64,000 bases of DNA, from NCBI RefSeq assembly GCF_900111515.1, contig NZ_FOHS01000005.1, forward strand, positions 1 to 64,000, read 5' to 3'. The position numbers and the translations under genes were made by a program. The notes beneath the pieces are model-generated. The model saw only the letters and a list, made by a program, of their open reading frames with translations, did not search any database and was not told the origin of the DNA. Position 1 is the first letter of the stretch; each line of letters opens with the position of its first letter. Below are positions 38,061-46,351 of this stretch, piece after piece. The DNA comes from Hymenobacter actinosclerus (lineage in GTDB: Bacteria > Bacteroidota > Bacteroidia > Cytophagales > Hymenobacteraceae).

Positions 38061-38786
38061 ATGTTTCTCATGAAAAAGATCCAACTCTTTAGTATTCCGT
38101 ACGCCGGCGGTGGCCGGTATTCCTATCAGGGCATAAAGCGCTTTATGCCCGCCAATATCGAGCATGTGGCCTTGGAGTTACCCGGTCGGGGCCAACGCGT
38201 AACCGAGGATTTGCTCGTTGACCTGGACCGTATGGTGGACGATCTGGCGCAGCAGTTGCAGGTCCAGCGTAACGGTGCCCCGTTCGTGTTGTACGGGCAT
38301 TCCATGGGCGGTGTTTTAGGGCACCAACTGCTGCGCCATCTGGCCCGAGTTGGGGCCGAGCTACCCATGCACTTTCTGATTAGCGGGTGTGCCGCTCCCT
38401 GCCAGGAGCGTTATCAGAAAAACCGCCACCGCCTCAGCGACGGCTTACTGACCCAGGAGTTGATGAAACTCGGCGGTTTACCGCCGGAGGTGCTGGCCAG
38501 CGAGGAGCTGATGAGTTTCTGCTTGCCAATTATTCGGGCTGACATTCAGGCCTTAGAATTGCACGCCTACCGCCCCGCTACGCCTTATTCCGTCCCCCTG
38601 ACGATTGTGTCTGGTACCGCCGAAGGACTCGCTGAAAGCGACCTGGATGAGTGGAGCCGTGAAACCATGGAGCCAATCGGTAAGCTACGCTTACCGGGCA
38701 ATCACTTCTTTATTGAGCAGCAGTTTCACGTACTGGCTGGCTTGATTCAGCAAGTGGTTACAGCGGCCCAGCCCGCGCTGTCATGA
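38061..38786 (+). CDS. Type II (proofreading) thioesterase
   Basis: This 241-residue alpha/beta hydrolase is of the external thioesterase family that clears mis-primed or mis-loaded carrier domains. The nucleophile lies in YGHSMGG, preceded by the family opening IPYAGGGRYSYQGIK and VALELPGRGQR, and the catalytic His is in LPGNHFFIEQQ near the end. An internal ATG at 38070 is an equally possible start. Its stop codon overlaps the start of the next gene (ATGA), which indicates translational coupling. Confidence 0.88.
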   Translation: MFLMKKIQLFSIPYAGGGRYSYQGIKRFMPANIEHVALELPGRGQRVTEDLLVDLDRMVDDLAQQLQVQRNGAPFVLYGHSMGGVLGHQLLRHLARVGAELPMHFLISGCAAPCQERYQKNRHRLSDGLLTQELMKLGGLPPEVLASEELMSFCLPIIRADIQALELHAYRPATPYSVPLTIVSGTAEGLAESDLDEWSRETMEPIGKLRLPGNHFFIEQQFHVLAGLIQQVVTAAQPALS

Positions 38787-39532
38787 TGCTTTACGCCAGC
38801 CTCCATTTCCCAGAACGGCTGGCTGGGCCCGTCTTTGCTGCCCTGCTGCAGGCATTGCCGCCGCCTCTGCGGCAGGAGGCCCTACGCTTCCACCGGTGGC
38901 AGGATCAACATGCAGCGCTACTAGGCAAGCTGCTGGTGAAACATCTGCTTTTACGCTGTGGCTATCCCGCTGACACACTGCAATCTCTCTACCGTGACGC
39001 GCTGGGCAAACCCCGTTTACCCCTGCCAGTGGACTTCAGCATTTCCCATGCGGGTACGCTCGTGGCCTGCGCACTGTCTACGAGTCACCGCGTGGGGCTT
39101 GATGTAGAACAGGTACAGTCCTATGCACTGGAGGACTTCCAACACTTCCTGCGCCCAGATGAGCAACAGTTGCTGGCTAAAGCTGGTATGGGTTGGGCCT
39201 TCTGCGAGCTGTGGACGCAAAAGGAAAGTTTTTTAAAGGCCAAAGGTGTAGGCTTGGTCTCGGCCCTGCGTCTGCAAGACGTGTACGTGCAAGCCAAGGG
39301 CTGCCGCTATCAGCCCGCGACAGGCCCATCTGAGCAATGGTACTACTTCCCGCTGCCAACCCCGGCTGGCTACGTAGCCAGCCTCTGTACCCAGGTCCCC
39401 GGCCTACGCATCGAATCGGTACTGACTACCGTGACCACGCTGCTCCAAGAAGCTGAACATAACCACCTCAGCACAATCACCTCAACACGGGTGTCGACGC
39501 AATGTCCGGACGCCATTCCTTCCAACTGTTAA
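38783..39532 (+). CDS. Sfp-type 4'-phosphopantetheinyl transferase
   Basis: This 249-residue enzyme transfers phosphopantetheine from CoA to the serine of the nine carrier domains. Motifs are DFSISHAG, VGLDVEQVQ (Mg-binding Asp and Glu) and WTQKESFLKAKGVG. Length and spacing fit the Sfp group that acts on NRPS. It overlaps the thioesterase gene by four bases. Confidence 0.9.
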   Translation: MMLYASLHFPERLAGPVFAALLQALPPPLRQEALRFHRWQDQHAALLGKLLVKHLLLRCGYPADTLQSLYRDALGKPRLPLPVDFSISHAGTLVACALSTSHRVGLDVEQVQSYALEDFQHFLRPDEQQLLAKAGMGWAFCELWTQKESFLKAKGVGLVSALRLQDVYVQAKGCRYQPATGPSEQWYYFPLPTPAGYVASLCTQVPGLRIESVLTTVTTLLQEAEHNHLSTITSTRVSTQCPDAIPSNC

Positions 39533-39542
39533 CCTCACACTC

Positions 39543-41984
39543 ATGAAATCATTATTTATTGTCGTCTGGCTGTTATGCGGCCTATTACTGCTTCCCAGCG
39601 CTGGTTGGGCGCAGCAGGCCAGCGGAACCGTTGTTGGAACAGTAATCGACAAAAATCAAAAGCCTGTACCCTACGCTACGGTAGTATTGCGGAAAGTAGG
39701 GGACCTGAACGTCGCCAAAATTGCTCTCACTGACACAGAGGGGGGGTATGAGCTGGCCGACATCGGCTATGGCCACTACGCCTTGCTGGTCACGAGCATC
39801 GGTTACCAGGAAGCGACTTCCGAGCCGTTTGACCTAAACCAGGAACAGCAAAAAGGCCCAACGGTGCTCATGGTCGAAATCGATCATATGCTCGGGGAGG
39901 TAAGGGTAACGGCTCAAAAGCCCTTGGTGGAACGGCAGCTTGATCGTACCATCATCAACGTGGACGCTTCCATAACCAATGCGGGGAGCAACGTGCTGGA
40001 AGTACTGGCAAAGTCGCCGGGAGTAGCAGTGGACAAGGACGGCAACATCGCTCTTCGCGGTAAGGAGGGCGTAACTGTATACATCGACGGGCGGCCAACT
40101 TACTTATCGGGTACCGATTTGGCTGCCATGCTGCGCAGTATGCAGTCCAACCAGCTCAGCCAGGTAGAAATCATGACCAACCCCTCGGCGAAATATGATG
40201 CGGCCGGCAATGGCGTCATCAACATAAAAACGGTTCGTAGCCAGGTCAAAGGCTTCAGCGGCACTACCTCAGTGGCTTACACGCAGGGTCGCTACTACGG
40301 AGTGGTGCCCACTGCCAACCTAAACTACCGCAAGGATGCCCTTACCCTCTATGGTTCGCTTGGAGCGGGAGTACGCAAAGGCTACCAGGATTTTTATAGC
40401 CGGCGCCGCTTGCAGGGCTTGAGTGGCGTGGCCGATACTGCTCTCTACGAGCAGAACACTTACATGCGCACTTCCAACCAGACGTTCAATGCCAAGTTAG
40501 GTCTTGATTATGCACTAGGCCGCAATACGCTACTGGGCGTGAGTGTCAATGGCTATCATAACCCCAATCGCTCCTCTACCGATAATCATAGTGGGTTGTT
40601 GAACTCTAATAATCAGTTGCTCTCAGCGATCGAGTCGCCGGCTCAGGCCAAGGGCCGATGGCAGAACCTGGGGGGCTCACTGAACCTACAGCATACGTTC
40701 GACACGACCGGCCGTGAACTGTCAGCCGATTTGGCCTATGTGCAGTATCATTCGGCGCTAACGCAGAATTTCACTAATCTGCTGACCAACCCCGAAGACG
40801 GGCGCGTGCTGAGTACGGGGCGGTTCCGGCAGGGAATTGACCGTAGCATTGCCATTTACACGGCCCGTACTGATTATGTGCAGCCGCTCGGGAGCGCCCG
40901 TAAGCTGGAGTTAGGCTTGAAAGCCAGCTACGTCTCCACCGATAACGATGCCCCTTACGCCAGCTGGAACACCGGCGTCTGGACTGACGCAGAAGGGCGC
41001 AGCAACCGCTTCTTGTACAAGGAGAATATCAATGCGGCCTACGCCGCCTATAACCAAGAAACGGGGGCCTGGACTTTGCAATTGGGCCTACGACTGGAGC
41101 AAACCCATGCCCGGGGCGAGCAGCGCCGTACCGGCCAGGCATTCACCCGCAACTATACCCAGCTGTTTCCCTCTACTCTGGTCGGCTATAAGCTCAACGA
41201 CAACAACCAGTTGGGCCTGAGCTACGGGCGACGGATCGAACGTCCGGAATATGGGGATCTTAACCCTTTCCGGGTCTATTTGGACCAATACACTTATGAG
41301 GAAGGCAACCCGCTATTACAGCCCCAATTTAGCCATAATGCGGAGTTAACCCACACCCTAAAAGAAGGGCTGTTGACTACCACCCTGCTCTACAGCCGCA
41401 CGGCCGATATTATTCAGGACGTATTTCGCCAGGAAGGCAAACAAGCTTTTGAACGGCCCGAAAACCTAAGCAGTCGCCTAGTACGCGGCATTAGCGTGAG
41501 CACCGAGTTACCAATAGGTGAAGTGTTGACTTCAACCCTAGACGCCCAATTGACCAATACTCAGTTTCGCGGGCGGATTAATGATCAGCCTTTCGCGATC
41601 GGAGCCACCACCTTCAAAGGTAATGTGCTCAACCAAGTAAAACTTGACAATGGCTGGGGCTTTGAACTAGCGGGCTGGTACACCTCCCGTTCAGTGGCCG
41701 GCACTTTCATTCAGCGGCCTTTCGGAATGGTAGCAGTTGGCATCTCCAAGGCCATACTCGAGAAGCGCGGTACCCTGCGCCTGAGCGCTACTGACCTGTT
41801 CGCCACGAACCGGTTTGAGGGCGTAAGCCAATATCAGGGGGTTGACGTGTATCTGCGCAATACCTGGCAGTCGCGCGCTGTGAAACTCAACTTCACTTAT
41901 CGCTTCAACCGCGGGGAGAAAGTAAAAATTAAGGAGCGCCGTTCGGCCAGTGAAGAAGAAAACAATCGCGTCAGCCCTGACTAG
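39543..41984 (+). CDS. Outer-membrane beta-barrel protein with carboxypeptidase-regulatory and plug domains (TonB-dependent-receptor-like)
   Basis: This is an 813-residue exported protein with a signal peptide of about 24 residues (hydrophobic stretch ending GWAQQ). A carboxypeptidase-regulatory-like Ig fold follows (VVGTVIDKNQKPVPYATVVLRK, about 28-110), then a plug-like region (TIINVDASITNAGSNVLEVLAKSPG, about 130-225), and a long barrel rich in aromatic strands ending in LNFTYRFNRG. This resembles the OMP_b-brl_3 family common in Bacteroidota rather than classic siderophore receptors. It starts 10 bp after the phosphopantetheinyl transferase. It could export, reimport or protect against the peptide. 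Its role is inferred from position only. Confidence 0.8.
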   Translation: MKSLFIVVWLLCGLLLLPSAGWAQQASGTVVGTVIDKNQKPVPYATVVLRKVGDLNVAKIALTDTEGGYELADIGYGHYALLVTSIGYQEATSEPFDLNQEQQKGPTVLMVEIDHMLGEVRVTAQKPLVERQLDRTIINVDASITNAGSNVLEVLAKSPGVAVDKDGNIALRGKEGVTVYIDGRPTYLSGTDLAAMLRSMQSNQLSQVEIMTNPSAKYDAAGNGVINIKTVRSQVKGFSGTTSVAYTQGRYYGVVPTANLNYRKDALTLYGSLGAGVRKGYQDFYSRRRLQGLSGVADTALYEQNTYMRTSNQTFNAKLGLDYALGRNTLLGVSVNGYHNPNRSSTDNHSGLLNSNNQLLSAIESPAQAKGRWQNLGGSLNLQHTFDTTGRELSADLAYVQYHSALTQNFTNLLTNPEDGRVLSTGRFRQGIDRSIAIYTARTDYVQPLGSARKLELGLKASYVSTDNDAPYASWNTGVWTDAEGRSNRFLYKENINAAYAAYNQETGAWTLQLGLRLEQTHARGEQRRTGQAFTRNYTQLFPSTLVGYKLNDNNQLGLSYGRRIERPEYGDLNPFRVYLDQYTYEEGNPLLQPQFSHNAELTHTLKEGLLTTTLLYSRTADIIQDVFRQEGKQAFERPENLSSRLVRGISVSTELPIGEVLTSTLDAQLTNTQFRGRINDQPFAIGATTFKGNVLNQVKLDNGWGFELAGWYTSRSVAGTFIQRPFGMVAVGISKAILEKRGTLRLSATDLFATNRFEGVSQYQGVDVYLRNTWQSRAVKLNFTYRFNRGEKVKIKERRSASEEENNRVSPD

Positions 41985-42021
41985 CTGACTCTTTATTTAC
42001 CCTTGACTCAGCCTCTTTTCC

Positions 42022-43404
42022 ATGATGAAAGTTCTGAAATTTGGTGGTACCTCCGTTGGCACAGCTGAGCGGATGCGGATGCTGCCGGCGCTACTGCCCA
42101 CCGACGGCCCGCATATCGTCGTGCTATCGGCTATGTCCGGCACCACCAACGTGCTGGCAACTATCGTACAGCAACTCTACGCGGGCCACCGCCCCGCCGC
42201 GGCCGCGCAGTTGGACAGGTTGCGCGTCCACTACCATGGCGTCGCCCGCGAGCTACTGCCCGATGCGGCCGTGCTGGCTAATGCCCTGCTCGCTGTCGAT
42301 ACCTGCTTTGACGCTATCGACGCGCTACTGCCTTTACTGCCCACTCTGACTAGCGAACGAATTATACTTGCCCAGGGGGAATTGCTGAGCACGTTACTAT
42401 TTCACCGCTATCTAACTGGTATTCTCGGCCAAACAGTGGTGCTGCTGCCAGCACTGGAATTCATGCGTCTGCGGCCTGACCACGAACCAGATGCCAGCTT
42501 TATTGAAAATCAGCTGACTGATATGCTCAGCAACTACCCTGAATGTCAGTGTTTTATCACCCAAGGATACATCTGTCGGGATGCCAAAAAATGTGTCGAC
42601 AATCTCAAACGCGGGGGCTCCGATTACTCAGCTACTCTGATTGGGGCAGCTGTCCGGGCCTCTGAAATTCAGATCTGGACCGATATCGATGGGCTGCATA
42701 ACAACGACCCACGGGTGGTTAAAGGGACCTACCCCATCCGGGAGTTATCGTTTGACGAAGCGGCGGAGTTGGCGTACTTCGGGGCTAAAATTTTGCATCC
42801 TTGCTCGGTTTTACCAGCCTGGGAGCATGGCATTCCGCTACGCCTGCTCAATACCATGCAACCCGAAGCTCCCGGTACGCTGATCTCCTCACGTGGCCAT
42901 GCTGGGGGCATTAAGGCCGTATCAGTTAAAGATGGGCTGCTCGTGCTTAAAGTCTGCTCCAACCGCCGCATCGTGGCATATGATTTCCTGCATGCGGTAT
43001 TTGACATCTTTAAGCGCCACCATACAACCATTGACTTAGTTGCCACTGCCGAGACTGCCGTTTCGCTCGCCGTAGAGGAGGTGGATGCTATGCCGCTCAT
43101 CGTGGCCGATCTTCAGAAACTCGGCCACGTAACTGTTGTTCGCGATGTGAGCGTGGTATGCGTAGTAGGGCAGCAGCTGGTGCGTAGCAGCTACGATGGA
43201 CCGCAACTGGTGTTTAATGCGCTACGCAATATCGACTTGCACATGATTTCATATGGCGGGTCCGTCAACAGCCTCTGCCTGCTGATCAACGCCAGCAATA
43301 AAGTCAGTGTTTTACAAATTCTCAACGATCGGGTCTTTAATGCCGGCATAGGTCCCTTACTACATGTTAGCGATGATCAAGAAGTAACCGAGCTAGTAGC
43401 CTAA
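42022..43404 (+). CDS. Aspartokinase
   Basis: This 460-residue aspartate kinase begins with the KFGGTSVGT phosphate-binding motif. It contains VVLSAMSGTTNVL, TQGYICRD and the GGSDYSATLIGAAV..IWTDIDGLHNNDPRVV block. Two ACT-type regulatory repeats occupy the last ~150 residues. It phosphorylates the beta-carboxyl of aspartate, the first step towards aspartate semialdehyde. As the last gene of a collinear peptide cluster that also encodes a diaminobutyrate-type aminotransferase, it probably raises flux to Dab and may be less sensitive to feedback than the housekeeping enzyme. Acting on 3-methylaspartate is also conceivable. No semialdehyde dehydrogenase is present in the window. Confidence 0.88.
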   Translation: MMKVLKFGGTSVGTAERMRMLPALLPTDGPHIVVLSAMSGTTNVLATIVQQLYAGHRPAAAAQLDRLRVHYHGVARELLPDAAVLANALLAVDTCFDAIDALLPLLPTLTSERIILAQGELLSTLLFHRYLTGILGQTVVLLPALEFMRLRPDHEPDASFIENQLTDMLSNYPECQCFITQGYICRDAKKCVDNLKRGGSDYSATLIGAAVRASEIQIWTDIDGLHNNDPRVVKGTYPIRELSFDEAAELAYFGAKILHPCSVLPAWEHGIPLRLLNTMQPEAPGTLISSRGHAGGIKAVSVKDGLLVLKVCSNRRIVAYDFLHAVFDIFKRHHTTIDLVATAETAVSLAVEEVDAMPLIVADLQKLGHVTVVRDVSVVCVVGQQLVRSSYDGPQLVFNALRNIDLHMISYGGSVNSLCLLINASNKVSVLQILNDRVFNAGIGPLLHVSDDQEVTELVA

Positions 43405-43422
43405 AATGCTTTCCAAAGCATT
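43405..43422. terminator. Short perfect palindrome directly after the aspartokinase stop
   Basis: The 18-bp sequence aatgctttccaaagcatt is perfectly palindromic and begins one base after the stop codon. It may stop transcription of the cluster, but it has a very short loop and no T run, so the call is weak. The remaining 43423-43641 stretch has no recognisable gene. Confidence 0.3.
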
Positions 43423-43641
43423 GTTTATGCACCCGCCAAGCAGTACGGGCATTTGCGAAGCCCAAGAGTGCGCAAATGATAAGCGTTGCCTAGTTCCTTT
43501 CTGAGCCCAGCGCCAGTTGCGTTTACGCAGCGTGTCGTGCTTGCCAAAGTGGGCGGGCAGCGCTTTGGCAAGCACAAACAGGGCATGCGAGCCATAAGAA
43601 GGCGTTGAGCAAGAGTCGTTTGTCGACGTCTGTTCGGCCTA

Positions 43642-44517
43642 TAGCGGTTTCGCGAACCGTTTATCCTTTCATGAGGCCTTCTGTAGAGTAAGATGTGAAA
43701 CCCTATTCCTTGGGTTTGCGCACTCGTGTCGCGGCCGCGTGTGCGCAGCCCGGCTCCCGCCAGCAACGGCCCGGCGCGGGCCATTTCGCCCGCCGAGCAG
43801 GCGTGGCTCGTGGCTCACGTGGGCTAACACGCCGATGCTACGCTGGCCAAGTTGAACGCCGCCTGGCAAGCCGAATTTGGCCGCCCGGTGGGCCCGACCA
43901 GCATCTGGACCGTGCTCCAGGAACAGGGGTTGCGCCGAAAAAAAAGTAATCACGCCACTGCGCGCGCCACTGCGCGCGTGCGCCAAGCCCGGGCCGCGCA
44001 TGTGCAGACCGTTTGCACGCGGGCCAATGTGGCCCGCTTTCATTTTCTCGACGAGACGGGCCTGCGCCTAGACTACTGCCGCCGCTATGCTCGGGCCAAA
44101 GGCGAGCGGCGGGTGGGCCGAGTGGTGCCGCTGACGCGTGGCCGCTCGCTGACGCTGATTGGGGAGCGGTCGGTCCGGGGCTTGGGGGCAGTGCAGTTGC
44201 TGGAGGGGAGCCTGAATTACGTGAATTTTGCCTGGTACGTCACTGAATGTCTGGCCCCCACGTTGCGACGGAGCGATGTACTGGTGCGGGATAATATCTC
44301 GGTGCATAAACTGCCGGGCGTGGTTGGCTGGCTGGCCGAGCGGGGTGTGGAAGTGCTCTTTCTGCCGCCCTACTCCCCCGACTTCAGCCCCGTGGAGCAG
44401 GCCCGGTAAGAGGTCATCAGCTGGATTACCAGCCAAGATGCGCACAACTGGTTTGACCATTGCGGCTATCATATCCAATCCGCGCAATAGCGGGGTAAAC
44501 CGTTCTCGAAACCGCTA
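43642..44517 (+). mobile_element. IS630-family insertion sequence flanked by TA
   Basis: The ends are inverted repeats: tagcggtttcgcgaaccgtt at the left and the complement tagcggtttcgagaacggtt at the right. They are bordered by TA dinucleotides at 43640-43641 and 44518-44519, the target duplication expected of the IS630/Tc1 group. The element is about 876 bp and contains one disrupted transposase. The same terminal sequence bounds the small elements near 45860 and 59352. Confidence 0.85.
43695..44490 (+). pseudogene. IS630-family transposase, frameshifted with an internal stop
   Basis: The N-terminal segment starting MKPYSLGLRTRV is in one frame. The main DDE domain continues in another frame from about 43852 (LNAAWQAEFGRPVGPTSIW). 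Catalytic positions visible are FHFLDETG, VRDNISVHK and LPPYSPDFSPVEQAR. A TAA codon at 44407 interrupts the frame, after which EVISWIT..DWFDHCGY-like residues continue to the natural end at 44490. The element is probably not autonomous. Confidence 0.8.
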
Positions 44518-44565
44518 TAAAGGGCGAGGTAATTAGCAGTCGACTGCTAATTACCTCGCCCTTTA
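44518..44565. terminator. Perfect 48-bp palindrome, probable terminator of the lipoprotein gene
   Basis: Arms of 24 bp pair without mismatch around the centre agcagtcgactgct. The sequence lies just past the end of the minus-strand lipoprotein gene, and its GC-rich base is followed by T residues on that strand. The IS630 element ends exactly at its outer edge, so the TA at the palindrome base looks like the insertion target. Confidence 0.6.
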
Positions 44566-44592
44566 ACGTAGTCTGTTAAAACTATTTACTAT

Positions 44593-45708
44593 TTACCATA
44601 TATCATTCCCATTCACAGTATATTTATTCGCTATATCCTGCGTAGGGTATCCAGTAATTGAGCCATTAATAGTAAAGGTCCAAGTTACATCGTTAGGGAA
44701 TGTATCAACGATACCAGTAGCTAATCCAACTACGTACGATCTCCCTAAAACTATATCCTTAAGTCCGTTAGAATACGTCTCACTTTGATTTTGGTAGCCT
44801 AGGGGCATACCGGAACTGCCACCTGGGGCCGGATACGGGACGGAAGGACCTCCAGAGGCCGTGAAGTTTACTGCCCAAGTGAAAGGTTCATTTTGCTGTG
44901 GATACCATTTATTTTTTCTGCCACTGAGATATTCATATTTAATTCTTAAAATTAACGCAGTATTGAACGACCGCTGAATTATCGGACCAGGATTATACCC
45001 TAAGTCTTCCGTATATACACTTATACCATATATAATTCTTCTTTTACTACCTGAATCCCCCTTATAAAAGAAAGTTGGTGTGACATATTTATCATCACAA
45101 TACGGGTTGTTATTCGCATATGTCAAGTCATAATTTTGAGTTTGTGCTTTCGTGTTTTTGTTATTTAATTCAACAAATTTTGACCCAGCTTGGTATTTAA
45201 TATTTGCTAAACTAGGATCAGCCTTAATCAATACTAACTCCTCATCAGAGGATACTTCATACTTAAATCCATTATCAAACCAATAAATTTTGCTTCCTAT
45301 TTGGTATTCACCCTTTGGGTTAATTATAGTTGCATAATCAGTTGGAAAGCCAAACTTGCTCATCAGCTCATAAGATGGCGCTTCTCTGCCCTGTAAATCT
45401 AATTCTTCTAAGTGACTAGATTCTTTTAAAGAAGACTTTCTTAGTGACACAAAATTCAAATTGCTTTCCCAAGCATCGAGTTTCTCGGCACTGGATTTTC
45501 CTGCTAATATTCCTTCTAAATTACTAATGGTACGCTCGAAGGCCTTCTGGTCTGCAAAAACGAGTCGACCATTAACTACTTGATGATCGGATTTGCTTTC
45601 CATTACTTGCGTAGATGGCTGCATATCTTGCTTTTCGGAGCAGCTACTGATAGCGAATGACGACGCTATGCCTAGTAATACTATCAAATTGCTTTTTCTG
45701 GCTTTCAT
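44593..45708 (-). CDS. Hypothetical lipoprotein
   Basis: This 371-residue protein has an N-terminal signal ending in the lipobox-like AISSC (MKARKSNLIVLLGIASSFAISSCSEK). The start at 45708 is chosen because the signal peptide begins there; an upstream in-frame codon would read through tandem repeats. The rest is soluble and rich in Ser, Asn and Tyr, with no domain I recognise. The gene is clearly more AT-rich than the NRPS cluster, suggesting separate acquisition. It has no obvious partner gene. Confidence 0.7.
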   Translation of the reverse strand: MKARKSNLIVLLGIASSFAISSCSEKQDMQPSTQVMESKSDHQVVNGRLVFADQKAFERTISNLEGILAGKSSAEKLDAWESNLNFVSLRKSSLKESSHLEELDLQGREAPSYELMSKFGFPTDYATIINPKGEYQIGSKIYWFDNGFKYEVSSDEELVLIKADPSLANIKYQAGSKFVELNNKNTKAQTQNYDLTYANNNPYCDDKYVTPTFFYKGDSGSKRRIIYGISVYTEDLGYNPGPIIQRSFNTALILRIKYEYLSGRKNKWYPQQNEPFTWAVNFTASGGPSVPYPAPGGSSGMPLGYQNQSETYSNGLKDIVLGRSYVVGLATGIVDTFPNDVTWTFTINGSITGYPTQDIANKYTVNGNDIW

Positions 45709-45770
45709 AAGGGTTGGGAAAATGAAGGGTTGGAAGAATGAAGGGTTGGGAAAATGAAGGGTTGGAAGAT
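45709..45770 (-). repeat. Four-unit 16-bp tandem repeat at the lipoprotein start
   Basis: Four 16-bp units starting aagggttgg lie directly against the lipoprotein start codon. Units 1 and 3 are identical and units 2 and 4 nearly so, giving a 32-bp higher-order period. On the coding strand the array forms the immediate 5' leader. Copy-number change could alter expression; this is inference. Confidence 0.8.
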
Positions 45771-45859
45771 CCAAATGTGTATTATTTCAGCGGCACGTCA
45801 TGCTTCTAAAATTATTATTTTTAATCAACGATACTTATAGCGATTTCGTGAACGGTGTA

Positions 45860-46014
45860 TAGTAGTTCCATGAACGGTTTACCCTGTCGTAAAGACGCAA
45901 ATTTTGCGTCTCTTTGTTGCTAATATTACCCGGCGCCTACTGTCGGTCAACGACGAAATGCAAAATATTACGTCTCATCTCCAGCACGATACATACTGTT
46001 CGCAAAACCGCTAT
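45860..46014. mobile_element. IS630-type MITE, copy A
   Basis: This non-coding element of about 155 bp starts tagtagttccatgaacgg, ends with cgcaaaaccgcta, and is bordered by TA. Its ends match the IS630 element at 43642. It contains a gacgcaaattttgcgtc palindrome. A second end-like sequence (tatagcgatttcgtgaacgg) lies just upstream near 45837, so an older element is nested here. Confidence 0.65.
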
Positions 46015-46264
46015 AGCGGACGCGTAGCTAATTATAGATCCGTATCCTGCGCGGCGGTTAGGTTGCCAACGAAAATGGAGTTACAATACTTTTTTGGGCT
46101 GATTTTCTTGTCATGATTCAGGTCGGTATCACGGAATTTAGAAAATACTGAAAAGCCGCTTGCTTGGCTGGGTGATTAAGTAGAGTAAACTTAGGCCGCG
46201 AATACAGACCACTCTTACTTAATACACCAACACAGTTATTCTAGGGACGAACGTTGATTTTAGC
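45869..46264 (+). repeat. Long direct repeat, copy A (about 396 bp)
   Basis: This sequence recurs at 59361-59757 in the same orientation with only a few substitutions and a 1-bp indel. It includes most of the MITE and about 250 bp beyond it, so the repeat is not merely two MITE copies. The short frames inside it (for example 45904-46116) are not convincing genes. Together the copies bracket about 13 kb of accessory DNA. The stretch 46265-46351 shows only a further IS630-type end fragment near 46330. Confidence 0.9.
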
Positions 46265-46351
46265 GCCGATTGAAGTAACTGCCTTTAGTTAGTGATGGGG
46301 GGGCACGGGAGGCTAGTTAGGTGGGGACTTATAGGATTTTCGTGAACGGTT

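Noticed and set aside
39543..41984. Classic TonB-dependent siderophore receptor proving a siderophore cluster
   Set aside because: The protein looks like the broader OMP_b-brl_3 type, so the siderophore reading remains only a possibility.
34416..43404. MbtH-like helper protein in the cluster
   Set aside because: None of the small frames resembles the MbtH family; none was found between the cluster genes.
43393..43575. Minus-strand frame after the aspartokinase gene
   Set aside because: No domain, no context, and it overlaps the aspartokinase end; possibly old transposase debris but not supportable.
45904..46116. Small frame in direct repeat A, with a near-identical one at 59397-59609
   Set aside because: It lies inside the repeated MITE/flank, carries no recognisable domain or signal, and its conservation is explained by DNA duplication.
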